A model generated the notes under the pieces. It worked only from the letters and a program-made list of their open reading frames with translations, had not been told where the DNA came from and made no database searches. From Sanderia malayensis (Eukaryota > Cnidaria > Scyphozoa > Semaeostomeae > Pelagiidae), in assembly GCA_013076295.1 (NCBI GenBank), contig RQOL01000849.1:62001-126000 (forward strand): a stretch of 64,000 nucleotides of DNA, given 5' to 3'. A program made the position numbers and the translations under genes. This document shows, piece after piece, positions 45,670-58,500 of this stretch (its first letter is position 1; every line of letters starts with the position of its first letter).

Positions 45670-46513
45670 AGATAGAAAGGTGGAAGATGATTAGAAACTA
45701 ATTGCTTTGACGTCTATTTGACTCAAACAGGAGGAGTGTGTGAAAATATATCATAAATATATGATTTCATAAAAATATTCGTTAATTGCTATCAATCAAG
45801 CTAAAGCATATAAAACTGCTTTAAAATTACTCATGCATTACTTCATTTACTAAATTGATCAGAATATTTGCAATTACAAAGTTAAGCAAAAAAGCATTAC
45901 CTAGCTTTCAACGTTCTAGAACCAAAATTGAGAACAGGGGGCTTAATAATTGAGTAAGCTAAAGGAGCTTGTGTGCAATAATTATTATTAGCACGACTAT
46001 CGTAGAGACATGCATCTCCGAGTAAGAACTTTATTTGAATTGCTGAATAAGCTAATTGTGATGTAAATGCGTTATTAAAAAGACACCATGTGACCTCGAC
46101 TTAGTTTAAGACAAATAATATATGTATTCCAAACTGTTAATCACTTAACTTCTGTATAAAGTGAATTCTACCTCCATATCTCAAATTCCTAATAAAGAAA
46201 CAAGGATATTCTGCGCGAAACTTCAAGGAAGTCCATAACCATATTAAACACAAAACTAGCAAATAAAAATATCAATGACACAAATTCAGAAAAAATCTAG
46301 GATAAAACAATTAGCAATTAGTTAACAATAAGCGATATGTACGAACAAGAAATTTGCCAGATATGTAAACTGGATGTCGCAGTGTAAATTAAAATCTTTA
46401 GTTTTACAAAAAATTTAGCAAAAATTACCTTATATCTTGATTGATTTAACATTACCATTAAAGTTGCAAATTTTTTATAATCTATCGGGTAATTAAAAAA
46501 GAAAACTTAAAGA
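45670..46513. other. AT-rich 3' flank of the mucin gene
   Basis: No coding signal. On the minus strand this lies downstream of the mucin stop codon. An AATAAA (TTTATT on +, about 46029-46034) some 480 bp past the stop is a possible poly(A) signal. Confidence 0.35.
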
Positions 46514-46576
46514 TTATTTGAATTTCTGAGAAGTATCAATGCTAGCTCCAATGTCCACAGTATAAACTTCGTAAGC
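46514..46576 (-). CDS. Mucin gene last exon with stop codon
   Basis: Acceptor CTACCTTTTTTAG|GCTTAC (46577/46576) has a strong pyrimidine tract. Twenty codons (AYEVYTVDIGASIDTSQKFK) end at TAA 46514-46516. Phase 0 fits the preceding exon. YEVYTV contains two tyrosines in YxxV/Yxx-hydrophobic settings, typical of sorting or kinase-docking tails. Confidence 0.6.
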   Translation of the reverse strand, partial: AYEVYTVDIGASIDTSQKFK

Positions 46577-49500
46577 CTAAAAAAGGTAGCAAAGTAGTTT
46601 AAGAAACATGTTGCTTCTAGAAATTTGGCACAAAAAATACCTGGTGCTTGGATATTTAATTTAATAATCTAATTCTGTTTAAGACATTCAATTTAATAAT
46701 CCATTCTGCTCAATGTCTTTTTTAAAGTTTATTCTGATATCAATTGCAAACTTGGTATACCAATATTAAATTAGCATATCGAGAATCATGTTTTCATACC
46801 TCTCTATTACTTCCTGACGGTAGGACATAAGACACATTCACAAAGCCTTTACTCTCGCCGTTCATCTGCAACAGAAAGTTTTCTATAGTTAATTATCCGC
46901 ACAGATTACATACATGGTATCAAGAGCTATGCTTTCTCAAATGTCTGTATTAATGCATGCATGACATTTGTTTTCATTCGTAATTAGTTAGAGCACATAT
47001 ATAAAGTCATAGGCCACAGCACACACAATGATAACGGCTGTTTATAACTCTTTTAATTGTGCATGCAAAAATCGTTCAGTTTCAACCAATGGTAGCTTCA
47101 GCAGCCGATTTTACAGTGTAAGGGACTATTTCAGAAGTCCATCCAGTGGCGTGTGTTCCCGGTGCATTTGATTTCCCTTTTCAAATCTTGACATATCTCA
47201 ACTTTCAATGGACTCGCTTGCTCCGCTCGCCTGTGCTTCTAATATCAATATTCGTTGACAGGTTGGCCCACTTCATGTGCTACATTCGCTAGCGCTCTTG
47301 CCCTTTTTGACCCCACGTTCAATGGATTGGCTAGCTACGCTTGCCTGAGTAGGTATTATCAACATACGTTTACTGATTTGTCCAAGTGGTGCGCTGCATT
47401 CGCAAACGCTCATGCCCCTCCCAACCATACATACAATGGAGTGGCGCGCTCCGCTCGCCTTAGTAAATATTATCAAGATACGTTGATAATATTTATTAAG
47501 AATTTGATATGTTATTGTCACGTGTATAAAGCACGTGACTGTTCATTCATTCTAGTTATATGTTGCGTGATTTTCTTCTTTTAATTATACTCTGTTTCCC
47601 TGTCAATAATCCGTTTGTATCTCTCGTCATGTACAGTTTATGTTCTAATATCTTAGCTTGTGTATTGTCTCAGTGTTCCGGTAACAACAGACACTAGACA
47701 AAACTCCGTCAATGTATAGTCTTTGTATCTGTGTAAAATAGTTAGATATATGTGTGATTCTAAATAAGCAAGATCTCGCTGAAGAACGTCTCTATCTGTG
47801 TCATACTACTGTGCCACCGTACACGTTACATTATTGTCGTGGTCATACTGGTTAACTTTGTTAAATAAGAACGGAGTGAATAGTTGAAATATGCTGCATC
47901 ATTCGTGTAAAAGGAAAGGAGTAGACAAAACAATATGACAATATGGGACCATCAGATCACAATGGAGGTAGATTAAAACTGAGCAGGAAGTTTTATAATA
48001 GGAATGCCTCAGGTTTGGTGTCATTGGCTACTTGATCAAGCAACTGCAACAAATAACGACAGAACGAACAAATCTAATATATATATATTGCGTCGTCACG
48101 TTATGCTGCTCGAAACTTGCCAAAAACAATAGCTTTCACCCAAAACAATGGATTGAATGACCCAAACCAATGGGTCGCTCAACCAATTGTTTTGTTATTT
48201 GTTATTTTTTATTCTTTTCTATCAATCTTTTTTATCCCCCTCCACTATTATCTCAGAAAGTCAACCTTTCCACATATTAACGTGGCCTTGTTTGCACGGA
48301 ATTGCGCTCACTGATGTTACACATTTCTTTTTCTCTTCATTGTTTATACATCTTGTGCAGCATTCCTTTATTGGTACACTATTCCCATCAAGTTTATCAA
48401 CAGCATGTCCACGACAACAACATTTCCAATTCTTTAGACAATATTTCTCTGGTAGCTACTTGATTAAAGCCGGTTAAACACTTGACAGACGAATCACTTT
48501 CACTTGGAATTCAAGTACAATTAATGGCGTTATTTCCATATTTTCTGATGTGGCATATTTGCCACAGAAATAATAACAAAAGGTGACAACGAACGGATTT
48601 CTATCGGGACACAGTTTCAAAAATGCAGAGTCTCCTCCCCTATTCATGAGACAGAGTAGCCCCTGACAGACAACACACCGGTGCCTCAAGGCCTCAAGAA
48701 AAGATGGCAGGTATGGTCTTTAGGGCATTTAAGTAGACTTGCGACTCAATGGATCATTCATAAACTATCCAGTTTCTCTGCTGTACATTTGTAACAGACT
48801 GTTAGTGGGTGAGTAATAGTACATACGTCTAAGTGCAAAACTCTGCAAAAAATTGGCACGCTACCTTGCTTTCATTCTCTAGCCTCGCACGTGGAATTCC
48901 ATGAAAAGCATTGAGATCTCGTCCCATATGCATGTCGTTTTTACTTCTAAGCCTTTCAGCACGCTCTTCTAGATCTCCGTGTTTTGTTGCTTCGTCGCTT
49001 CTCCTTCTCTTTTTCTGCGAATAATAAGAAATTCATCATAATTCCTATCTAAATAATCATAAATATTAACTTGTGTGGAACACTCGAATGTTGTGAGATA
49101 ATTATGCTACTGTAATGGTCAAATACTTTCAAGAAGTATTAACTTCCATTACAGATATATCCAGAATGCAGCAGAACATAACACAGTAGGAGCGTATATT
49201 TTGTCTGAAGATGTTCTTACCCAGAGTATAAACAGTAGCAAGATGAATAGAAGACATAGTGTGGCAATGAGAATGATCAACCACGTAGCAAGCACAGAAG
49301 CAGTTGTGCTAATTGGTCCACCCAATGTAGCCTTGGTAATCTTGAATGACTTTGCAACCACTGGGTAGTTGCCCAAATACGTGTCATTTATTGAAACCCC
49401 CATTGCAGAGACAATTTCTTGCTCAACAACAGTCAGATTTGTGGAGCTTGTCTTCTGATTGTCGAATATCAAGTCGTATTCTATAACAACACTTCCTTGC

Positions 49501-52500
49501 CTGAACGACCGGACAATTGCTTTGATGAAGCCTTTCAAAAACTGAAAGGTCCGCTGAAGGGTATGCTCGATGTCAGTTTTCAAATTAAGGTACTTCTTTG
49601 ATTGTCTATCCAGATAAGCAGTGTCCCAGGGCTCTATAGCAAAAAATTGCAGATAAATATATGACATCTGTTATGAAACAATTTTTCCACATTCAAGTGC
49701 AAAATCATTTTTAACAAGGAATTTGCCGTTGAGGCTTAATTTTCCATTCTGTATTTCAATAATACTCCACATGACTTCTGATTCTTAAATATCTCAGATT
49801 TCTTAAATATTTTCAAATCTGAGGTGCATTATACTGTACAAAATTGTCCAAACGACTTCCCCATTTTCCTTAACATACTATTAAAACAAAGTCAGCTCAA
49901 CTACGACATCACAGGAGGATCCCGGGTGTTTGCTCTGTACACAAAATTGACGTTAACCGTAAACATTGCTTCAAGAGATGTTTACTGTTAAGGAGTTGAC
50001 GCAAAAGGGGATTTTCCTTAAGGTCACACAATGGAGGTTGAAAACGAACAGAAGAATATGCAACATTAAACCTTATTATTAAAGCACTCCACGATAGATT
50101 GTCAAACACAAGATTGAAACACATATGCATAAATAAGATAACATCGACAAGAAGAAGTAAGCCGGAGACAAGTCAGTTAGTTTTTAAAAAAGTATCAACA
50201 AAAGAGCATTTGTTTGTAGAAAAATATGCGAAAAATTGAAGAAACAGTTCTGTTCTTTTGCACAAATTTTCTTGGCACCTCTCACTGACTCTTTTTTAGT
50301 TCGATTGGTTATTCTTATATTACCATTCGCGCTATCATAGTTTAGTTACTATTTATGATCATTTTCGTTATTATCTTTCTTTATTCATTCCTGATCTCAC
50401 TGTGTCGTGGGCTGTGATAACAAGTTTTAACTGCCTTAGTGTTCAAATTATAGTTGCACAGGGTAGACCCTTGCCATTCACCAGGGTGGGCAAAAGGTGC
50501 AAATGTGTACTTCTAAGAAGTCTATAATTTTAAATAACATGGTATTCACTACGAGGGTATGCCCCAAACTTCCAAAGAGTGAGCTTATGGCCCACTTTTG
50601 TCCCAATCTAACCACTAACATTCCCCTTCTAAATGTTTGCATATCTTGCTATTTATTGCCTCTGGCGTTCCTGATAATTGACGTTACTCCTTCAACACTT
50701 AAATCACTTCCGCCATTTTCGTTTTGACAAGAACACAAACACAGCCTTCTTGTCATTGCAGTCAATGGATAAGAATGAATCCTTGCCGGTGAAAAAGAAA
50801 TGTTGTGCGGAGGTATTGTAGGCCGGAAGACACTGCAGTATCGTGTTTTTTTGTTCAGAGGTGTTGAGAGAAACCCTGCTCCAGAAAAGACGTTGATTGT
50901 AATAAGCAAATTGCTTCTAACCAATTAATTTAAAATGTGTCAGAAACTATTTTTCCGGCTTGATCCAATTCAATTTGGAAAAAAAGGTTTTGCTATCAAC
51001 CTATTGCCAATTTTGGTACAAAAAGTAACTTATTTTATCAACTGTAACATATTTTTCATGTTTCTTTGGGGGTTTTCTAATTGTTTCCCTCTTTCTGCTT
51101 CACTTAATAGCTGTATTCCACCATAACTCAAATATGCAACTACGATACAATGCCTTCCGTTTTGGTAACATAGCTCCGCAAATAATCCTAAATTGTAGGT
51201 GGATTAATGGAAAATTGAAAATAACACATTACAGGCAAGTGTTGGACATCAAAATATCTAATTTCCTTACCAATGATTTTAATTTCAGCAGAAATCGTAA
51301 TCTCGTTCTTTTTCACTGGCAAAACAATACTCTTAGTGATAATCTTGAACGTATTTTTTTCAAACAATATATTATTGTGAGTCCATCCTTCGAGCTTTTC
51401 CTGCGACACGTTCAGCAATAGGGCCTTTATTCCATCTTCTGTTGTTATCGAAGAATCTCCACTTGTATTAAAAACAACAGTATATTTCACACCAGTATTA
51501 AGAGGACTTGCATCAAAGGCACTGGTAACAAAAACAGAGTTAAAATGTTTTTTCATATTCGCCTTATAGATGTTAAAAAGAATCGAATAGAGATTTGCTT
51601 GCAAACTTTTGAAGTCCACCGACTCTACATCCTGGAAAGTTGGAGAATACGGGGTGTTGATCTTTATTTCCGAATCCACTCTTAATTGGTCATCTGGATT
51701 AAGAGGAGAAATACTTGGAACAGTCACACTGCTACTAGCCGATATTGAAACAGATAACGAAGGACTGGAGGCAATACTAGAACCTATTGATGCTACTGAG
51801 ATACTGGTTCTTCGGTGAACCTCAGGAAATCCGCGGTTTGTTGTTGATTTCACAGTAATTGAGGTTGTTGTTGCCGTTTGGAAAAAAGAAAAATCAGCGG
51901 TACTTGTTGTCCGGGTAAAATAAAAACCAGTGATACTCGATGATGGCTGCAAAACAGTTGACGCTCTGGCAGTAGTTTCCACCAAAGAAAACAATATGGT
52001 TGTTGTTGGTTTAAAGTCGGGTGATGTTACGGAGGTTGTTAGTTCAGTAAATGAAGATAACAAAATTGACTTAGTTGGCACCATAAAAATCGAGGCTGTC
52101 CTTGTTGTCTTTTCACTAGTTACAGAAGTTGAAGTAGTAGTTGGCCCGACGAAAACTGACAAGGTCGTTGTTCTTGGCTGGATGTCAAATGAAGTTGTCG
52201 TACTTGTACCTCCAACAACTGAAAAAGAGGTCAATGATGTGGTTTGCTCAGCAAAAACTGACGTTGTGATTGTAGTTGGTTCAATAGAAACTCCAGTCAT
52301 GGACCTAATGGCATCGATGACAAATGATGTAGTTGTAGTTCTTGGTTGAACGTCAAATGATGTTACTGACGTTCTTTGTTCAGTGACAGAGGATAACGAC
52401 ATTGAGGTAGTTGGCTCTATAATAATCGAGGTTGTGCTTGTTGTTTGGTCACTAGTTACTGAAGCAGAAGTAGTAGTAAACTCGACGGAAACTGATGTTG

Positions 52501-55500
52501 TCGTTGTTGTTAGTTGGATATCAACTGAAATTGTCGCAGTTGTTCTTTCAACAACTGAAGTCGACATCATAGAAGTAGCTGGGTCAACAAAAACTGACGT
52601 TGTGATTGTAGTTGGTTTAATATCAACTTCAGTTGAAGAACTAATGGCATCGATGACAACGGATGTAGTTGTTGTTGTCGATTGAAAGTCAAATGATGTT
52701 ACTGAGGTTGTTTGTACAGTAACTGAGGATAACGAAATCGATGTAGTGGGCTCAATAAGACTCCAGGTTGTGCTTGTTGTTCGATCACTAGTTACTGAAG
52801 CTGAAGTAGTAGTAACCTCGACGAAAACTGATGTTGTCGTTGTTGTTAGTTGGACATCAACTGAAGTTGTCGTAGCGTTTCCTTCAACAACTAAAGTGGA
52901 GGTCAATGAAGTAGTTGGATGAACAAAAGCTGACCCTGTGATTGAAGTTGGTTCAATAGAAACTCCAGTTAAAGAACTAGTGGCATCGATGACAACTGAT
53001 GTAGTTGTTGTTGTTGGTTGAAAACCAAATGACGTTACTGAACTCGTCTGTTCAGTAACTGAGGATAACGAATTTGACGTAGTTTGCTCAATAATACTCG
53101 GGGTTCTGTTTGTTGTTTGTTCACTAATTACTGAAGCTGAAGTAGTAGTAGGCTCGACCAAATTTGATGTTATCGTTGTTGTTGGTTGGATATCAAATGA
53201 AGTTGTCGTAATTGTTTCTTCAACAACTGAAGTGAAAGTCAAGGAAGTAGTTGGCTCAACAAAGCCTGACGTTGTGATTGTAGTTGGTTCAAAAGCGACT
53301 TCAGTTGAAGAAGTAGTGGCATCGATGACAACTGATGTTGTTGTTGTTGTTGGTTGAAAGCCAAATGATGTTACTGAGCTTGTTTGTTCAGTAACTGAGG
53401 ATAACGAAATTGACGTAGTTGGCTCAATAACACTCGAGGTTCTGCTTGTTGTTTGATCACTAGTTATTGAAGCAGAAGTAATAGTAATCTCGACGAAAAC
53501 TGATGTTGTCGTTGTTGTTAGTTGGACATCAACTGAAGTTGTCGTAGTTGTTCCTTCAACAACTGAAGTGGGGATCAATGAAGTAGTTGGGTCAACAAAG
53601 CTTGACGTTGTGATTGTAGTTCGTTCAAAGGCCACTTCAGTTGAAGAAGTATTGGCATCGATGACAACTGATGTAGTTATTGTTGTTGGTTTGAAGCCAA
53701 ATGATTTTACTGAGGTTGTTGGTTCACTAACTGAGGATAACGAAATTGACGTCGTTGGGTCTATAATAATCGAGGTTGTGCTTTTTGATTGTTCACTAAT
53801 TACTGAAGTTGAAGTAGTAGTAGGCTCGGCAAAAACTGATGTTGTAGTTGTTGTTAGTTGGATATCAACTGAAGTTGCCAGAGTTGTTCCTTCCACAACT
53901 GAAGTGGAAGTCACGGAAGTAGTTGGGTCAACAACAACTGACGTTGTGATTGTAGTTGGTTCAATAGCCACTTCAGTTGAAGAAGTAGAGGCATCGATGA
54001 CAGCTGATGTAGTTGTTGTTGTTGGTTGTAAGCGAAATGATGTTACTGAGGTTGTTTGTTCAGTAACTGAGGATAACGAAATTGACGTAGTTGGGTCTAT
54101 AACAATGGAGGTTTTGCTTGTTGTTGGTACACTAGTTACGGAAGTGGAAGTAGTAGTTGGCTCGACCAAAAGAGAAGTTGTCGTTGTTGTTATTTGGATA
54201 TTAAATGAGGTTGTTGTAGTTTTTTCTTCAACCATCAATTTGGAGATCAATGAAGAAGTTGGCTCAGCCAAAACTGACGTTGTGATTGTAGTTGGCTCAA
54301 TAGAAACTCCAATTGAAGGACTAGTGACATCGATGACAACCGATGTAATTGTAGTTGTTTGTTGAAAATCAAACAAAGTTACCGAGGTGGTTTGTTCAGT
54401 AACTGAGGATAACGAAATTGACGTAGTTGGTTGTATAATAATGGAGGTTATGCTTGTTGTTTGATCAGTAGTTACTGAAGCTGATGTAGGAGTAAATTCG
54501 ACGAAAACTGATGTTGTCGTTGTTGTTAGTTGGACATCAACTGAAGTTGTCGTAGTTGTTCCTTCAACAACTGAAGTCGAAGTCAATGAAATAGTTGGGT
54601 AAACAAAAACTGACGTTGTGGTTCTAGTTGGTTCAATAGCCACTTCAGTTGAAGAAGTAGTGGCATCGACGACAGCTGATGTAGTTGTTGTTGTTGGTAG
54701 TAAGCCAAATGATGTTACTGAGGTTGTTTGTTCAGTAACTGAGGATAACGAGATTGACGTAGTTGGTTGTAAAACAATGAAGGTTTTTCTTGTTGTTGCT
54801 ACACTAGTTACGGAAGTTGAAGTAGTAGTTGGCTCGAACAAAAGAGAAGTTGTCGTTGTTGTTATTTGGATATCAAATGAAGTTTTTGTAGTTGTTCCTT
54901 TAAACAGCATTTTGGAGATCAATGAAGTAGTTGGCTCAGCCAAAGCTGACGTTGTAATTGTAGTTTGCTCAATAGAAACTCCAATTGAAGAACTAGTGAC
55001 ATCGATGAAAACTGATGTAATTGTAGTTGTTGGTTGAAAGTCAAATATAGTTACCGAGGTGGTTTGTTCAGTAAGTGAGGATAACAAAATTGACGTAGTT
55101 GGCTCTATACTTATGGAGGTTGTGCTGGTTGATGGTTCACTAGTTACGGAATTTGAAATAGTAGTTGGCTCGACGAAAACTGATGTTGTCGTTGTTGTTA
55201 GTTGGATATCAGCTGAAGTTGCCAAATTTGTTCCTTCCTCAACTGAAGTGGAAGTCAAGGAAGTAGTTGGCTCAGCAAAAACTGACGTTGTGATTGTATT
55301 TGTTTCAATAGCAACTTCAATTGAAGAAGTAGTGGCATCGATTACAACTGATGTAGTTGTTGTTGTAGGCTGAAAGGCAAATGATGTTACTGAGCTTGTT
55401 TGTCCAGTAACAGAGGATAACGAAACTGACGTAGTTGGTTCTATAATAATGGAGGTTTTGCTTTTTGTTGAGTGTACACTAGTTACGGAAGTTGAAGTAG

Positions 55501-58500
55501 TAGTTGGCTCGACCAAAAGAGAAGTTGTCGTTGTTGTTATTTGAATATCAAATGAGGCTTTTGTAGTTGTTCCTTCCACCATCATTTTGGAGATCAATGA
55601 AGTAGTTGGCTCAGCCAAAACTGACGTTGTAATTGTAGTTGGCTCAATAGAAACCCCAAATGAAGAACTAGTAACATCGATGACAACTGATGTAACTGTT
55701 GTTGTTGGTTGTAAGCGAAATGATGTTACTGAGCTTGTTTGTTCAGTAACTGACGATAACGAAATTGACGTAGTTGGCTCAATAATACTCGAGGTTCTGC
55801 TTGTTGTTTGATCACTAGTTATTGAAGCAGAAGTAATAGTAAACTCGACGAAAACTGATGTTGTCGTTGTTGTTATTTGGACATCAACTGAAGTTGTCGT
55901 AGTTGTTCCTTCCACAACTGAAGTGGAAGTCACGGAAGTAGTTGGGTCAACAACAACTGACGTTGTGATTGTAGTTGGTTCAATAGCCACTTCAGTTGAA
56001 GAAGTAGTGGCATCGATGACAGCTGATGTAGTTGTTGTTGTTGGTTGTAAGAGAAATGATGTTACTGAGGTTGTTTGTTCAGTAACTGAGGATAACGAAA
56101 TTGACGTAGTTGGCTCAATAATACTCGAGGTTCTGCTTGTTGTTTGATCACTAGTTATTGAAGCAGAAGTAATAGTAATCTCGACGAAAACTGATGTTGT
56201 CGTTGTTGTTAGTTGGACATCAACTGAAGTTGTCGTAGTTGTTCCTTCAACAACTGAAGTGGAGATCAATGAAGTAGTTGGGTCAACAAAAACTGAATTT
56301 GTGATTGTAGTTGGTTCAATAGCCACTTCAGTGGAAGAAGTAGTGGCATCGATGACAGCTGATGTAGTTGTTGTTGTTGGTTGTAAGCCAAATGATGTTA
56401 CTGAGGTTGTTTGTTCAGTAACTGAGGATAACGAAATTGAGGTAGTTGGTTCTATAACAATGAAGGTTTTGCTTGTTGTTTGTACTCTAGTTAAGGAAGT
56501 TGAAGTAGTAGTTGGCTCGACTAAAACAGATGTTTCCGTTGTTGTTAGTTGGATACCAAATGAGGTTGTCCTAGTTGTTCCTTCATCAACTGACGTGGAG
56601 GTCGATAAAGTAGTTGGCTCAGCAAAAACTGCCGTTGTAATTGTAGTTTGTTCAATAGAATCTCCAGTTGAAGAGCTAGCGGCATCGATGAAAACTGATT
56701 TAGTTGTTGTTAATGGTTGAAGGTCAAATGATGTTACTGGGATTGTTTGTTCAGCAATTGAAGATAACAAAATCGCCGTAGTTGGCTCAATAATACTCGA
56801 GGTTCTGCTTGTTGTTTGATCACTAGTTACTGAAGCAGAAGTAATAGTAAACTCGACGAAAACTGATGTTGTCGTTGTTGATAGTTGGACATCAACTGAA
56901 GTTCTCGTAGTTGTTCCCTCAACAACTGAAGTGGAAGTCAAGGAAGTAGTTGGCTCAAAAAAGCTTGCCGTTGTGATTGTAGTTGGTTCAATAGCCACTT
57001 CAGTTGAAGAAGTAGTGGCATCGATGACAGCTGATGTAGTTGTTGTTGTTGGTTTGAAGCCAAATGATGTTACTAAGGTTGTCTGTTCACTAACTGAGGA
57101 TAACGAAATTGACGTAGTTGGGTCTAAAATAATCGAGGTTGTGCTTTTTGATTGTTCACTAATTAATGAAGTTGAAGTAGTAGTAGGCTCGACGAAAACT
57201 GATGTTGTAGTTGTTGTTATTTGGATATCAACTGACGTTGCCTGAGTTGTTCCTTCCACAACTGAGGTGGAAGTCACGGAAGAAGTTGAGTCAAAAACAA
57301 CTGACGTTGTGATTGTAGTTGGTTCAATAGCCACTTCAGTTGAAGAAGTAGTGGCATCGATGACGCCTGATGTAGTTGTTGTTGTTGGTTGTAAGCGAAA
57401 TGATGTTACTGAGGTTGTTTGTTCAGTAACTGAGGATAACAAAATTGACGTAGTTGGGTCTATAATAATGGAGGTTTTGCTTGTTGTTGGTACACTAGTT
57501 ACGGAAGTTGAAGTAGTAGTTGGCTCGACCAAAAGAAAAGTTGTGGTTGTTGTTATTTGGATATCGATTGAAGTTGTTGTAGTTGTTTCTTCAACCATCA
57601 ACTTGGAGATCAATGAAGTAGTTGGCTCAGCCAAAACTGATGTTGTTGTTGTAGTTGGTTCAATAGGAACTCCAATTGAAGAACTAGTGGCATCAATGAC
57701 AACCGATGTAATTGTAGTTGTTGGTTGAAAGCCAAATGATGTTACTGAACTTTTTTGTTCAGTAATTGAGGATAACGACGTTGACGTAGTTGGCTCAATA
57801 ATACTCGAGGTTCTGCTTGTTGTTTGATCACTAGTTACTGAAGCTGAAGTAGGAGTAAATTCGGCGAAAACTGATGTTGTCGTTGTTGTTAGTTGGACAT
57901 CAACTGAAGTTGTCGTAATTGTTTCTTCAACAACTGAAGTGGAACTCAAGGAAGTAGTTGGCTCAACAAAGCCTGACGTTGTGATTGTAGTTGATTCAAG
58001 AGCCCCTTCAGTTGAAGAGGTAGTGGCATCGATGACAACTGATGTAGTTGTTGTTGTTGGTTTGAAGCCAAATGATGTTACTGAGGTTGTTTGTTCACTA
58101 ATTGAAGATAACGAAATTGACGTAGTTGGGTCTATAATAATCGAGGTTGTGCTTTTTGATTGTTCACTAATTAATGAAGTTGAAGTAGTAGTAGGCTCGA
58201 CGAAAACTGATGTTGTCGTTGTTGTGAGTTGGACATCAACTGAAGTTGTCGTAGTCGTTCCTTCAACAACTGAAGTGGAAGTCAATGAAGTAGTTGGGTC
58301 AACAAAAACTGACGTTGTGATTGTAGTTTGTTCAATAGCCACTTCACTTGAAGGAGTATTGGCTACGATGTCAGCTGATGTAGTTGTTGTTGTTGGTTGT
58401 ACGCCAAATGATGTTACTGAGGCTGTTTGTTCAGTAACTGAGGATAACGAGATTAACGTAGTTGGTTCTATAACAATGAAGGTTTTTCTTTTTGTTTGAT

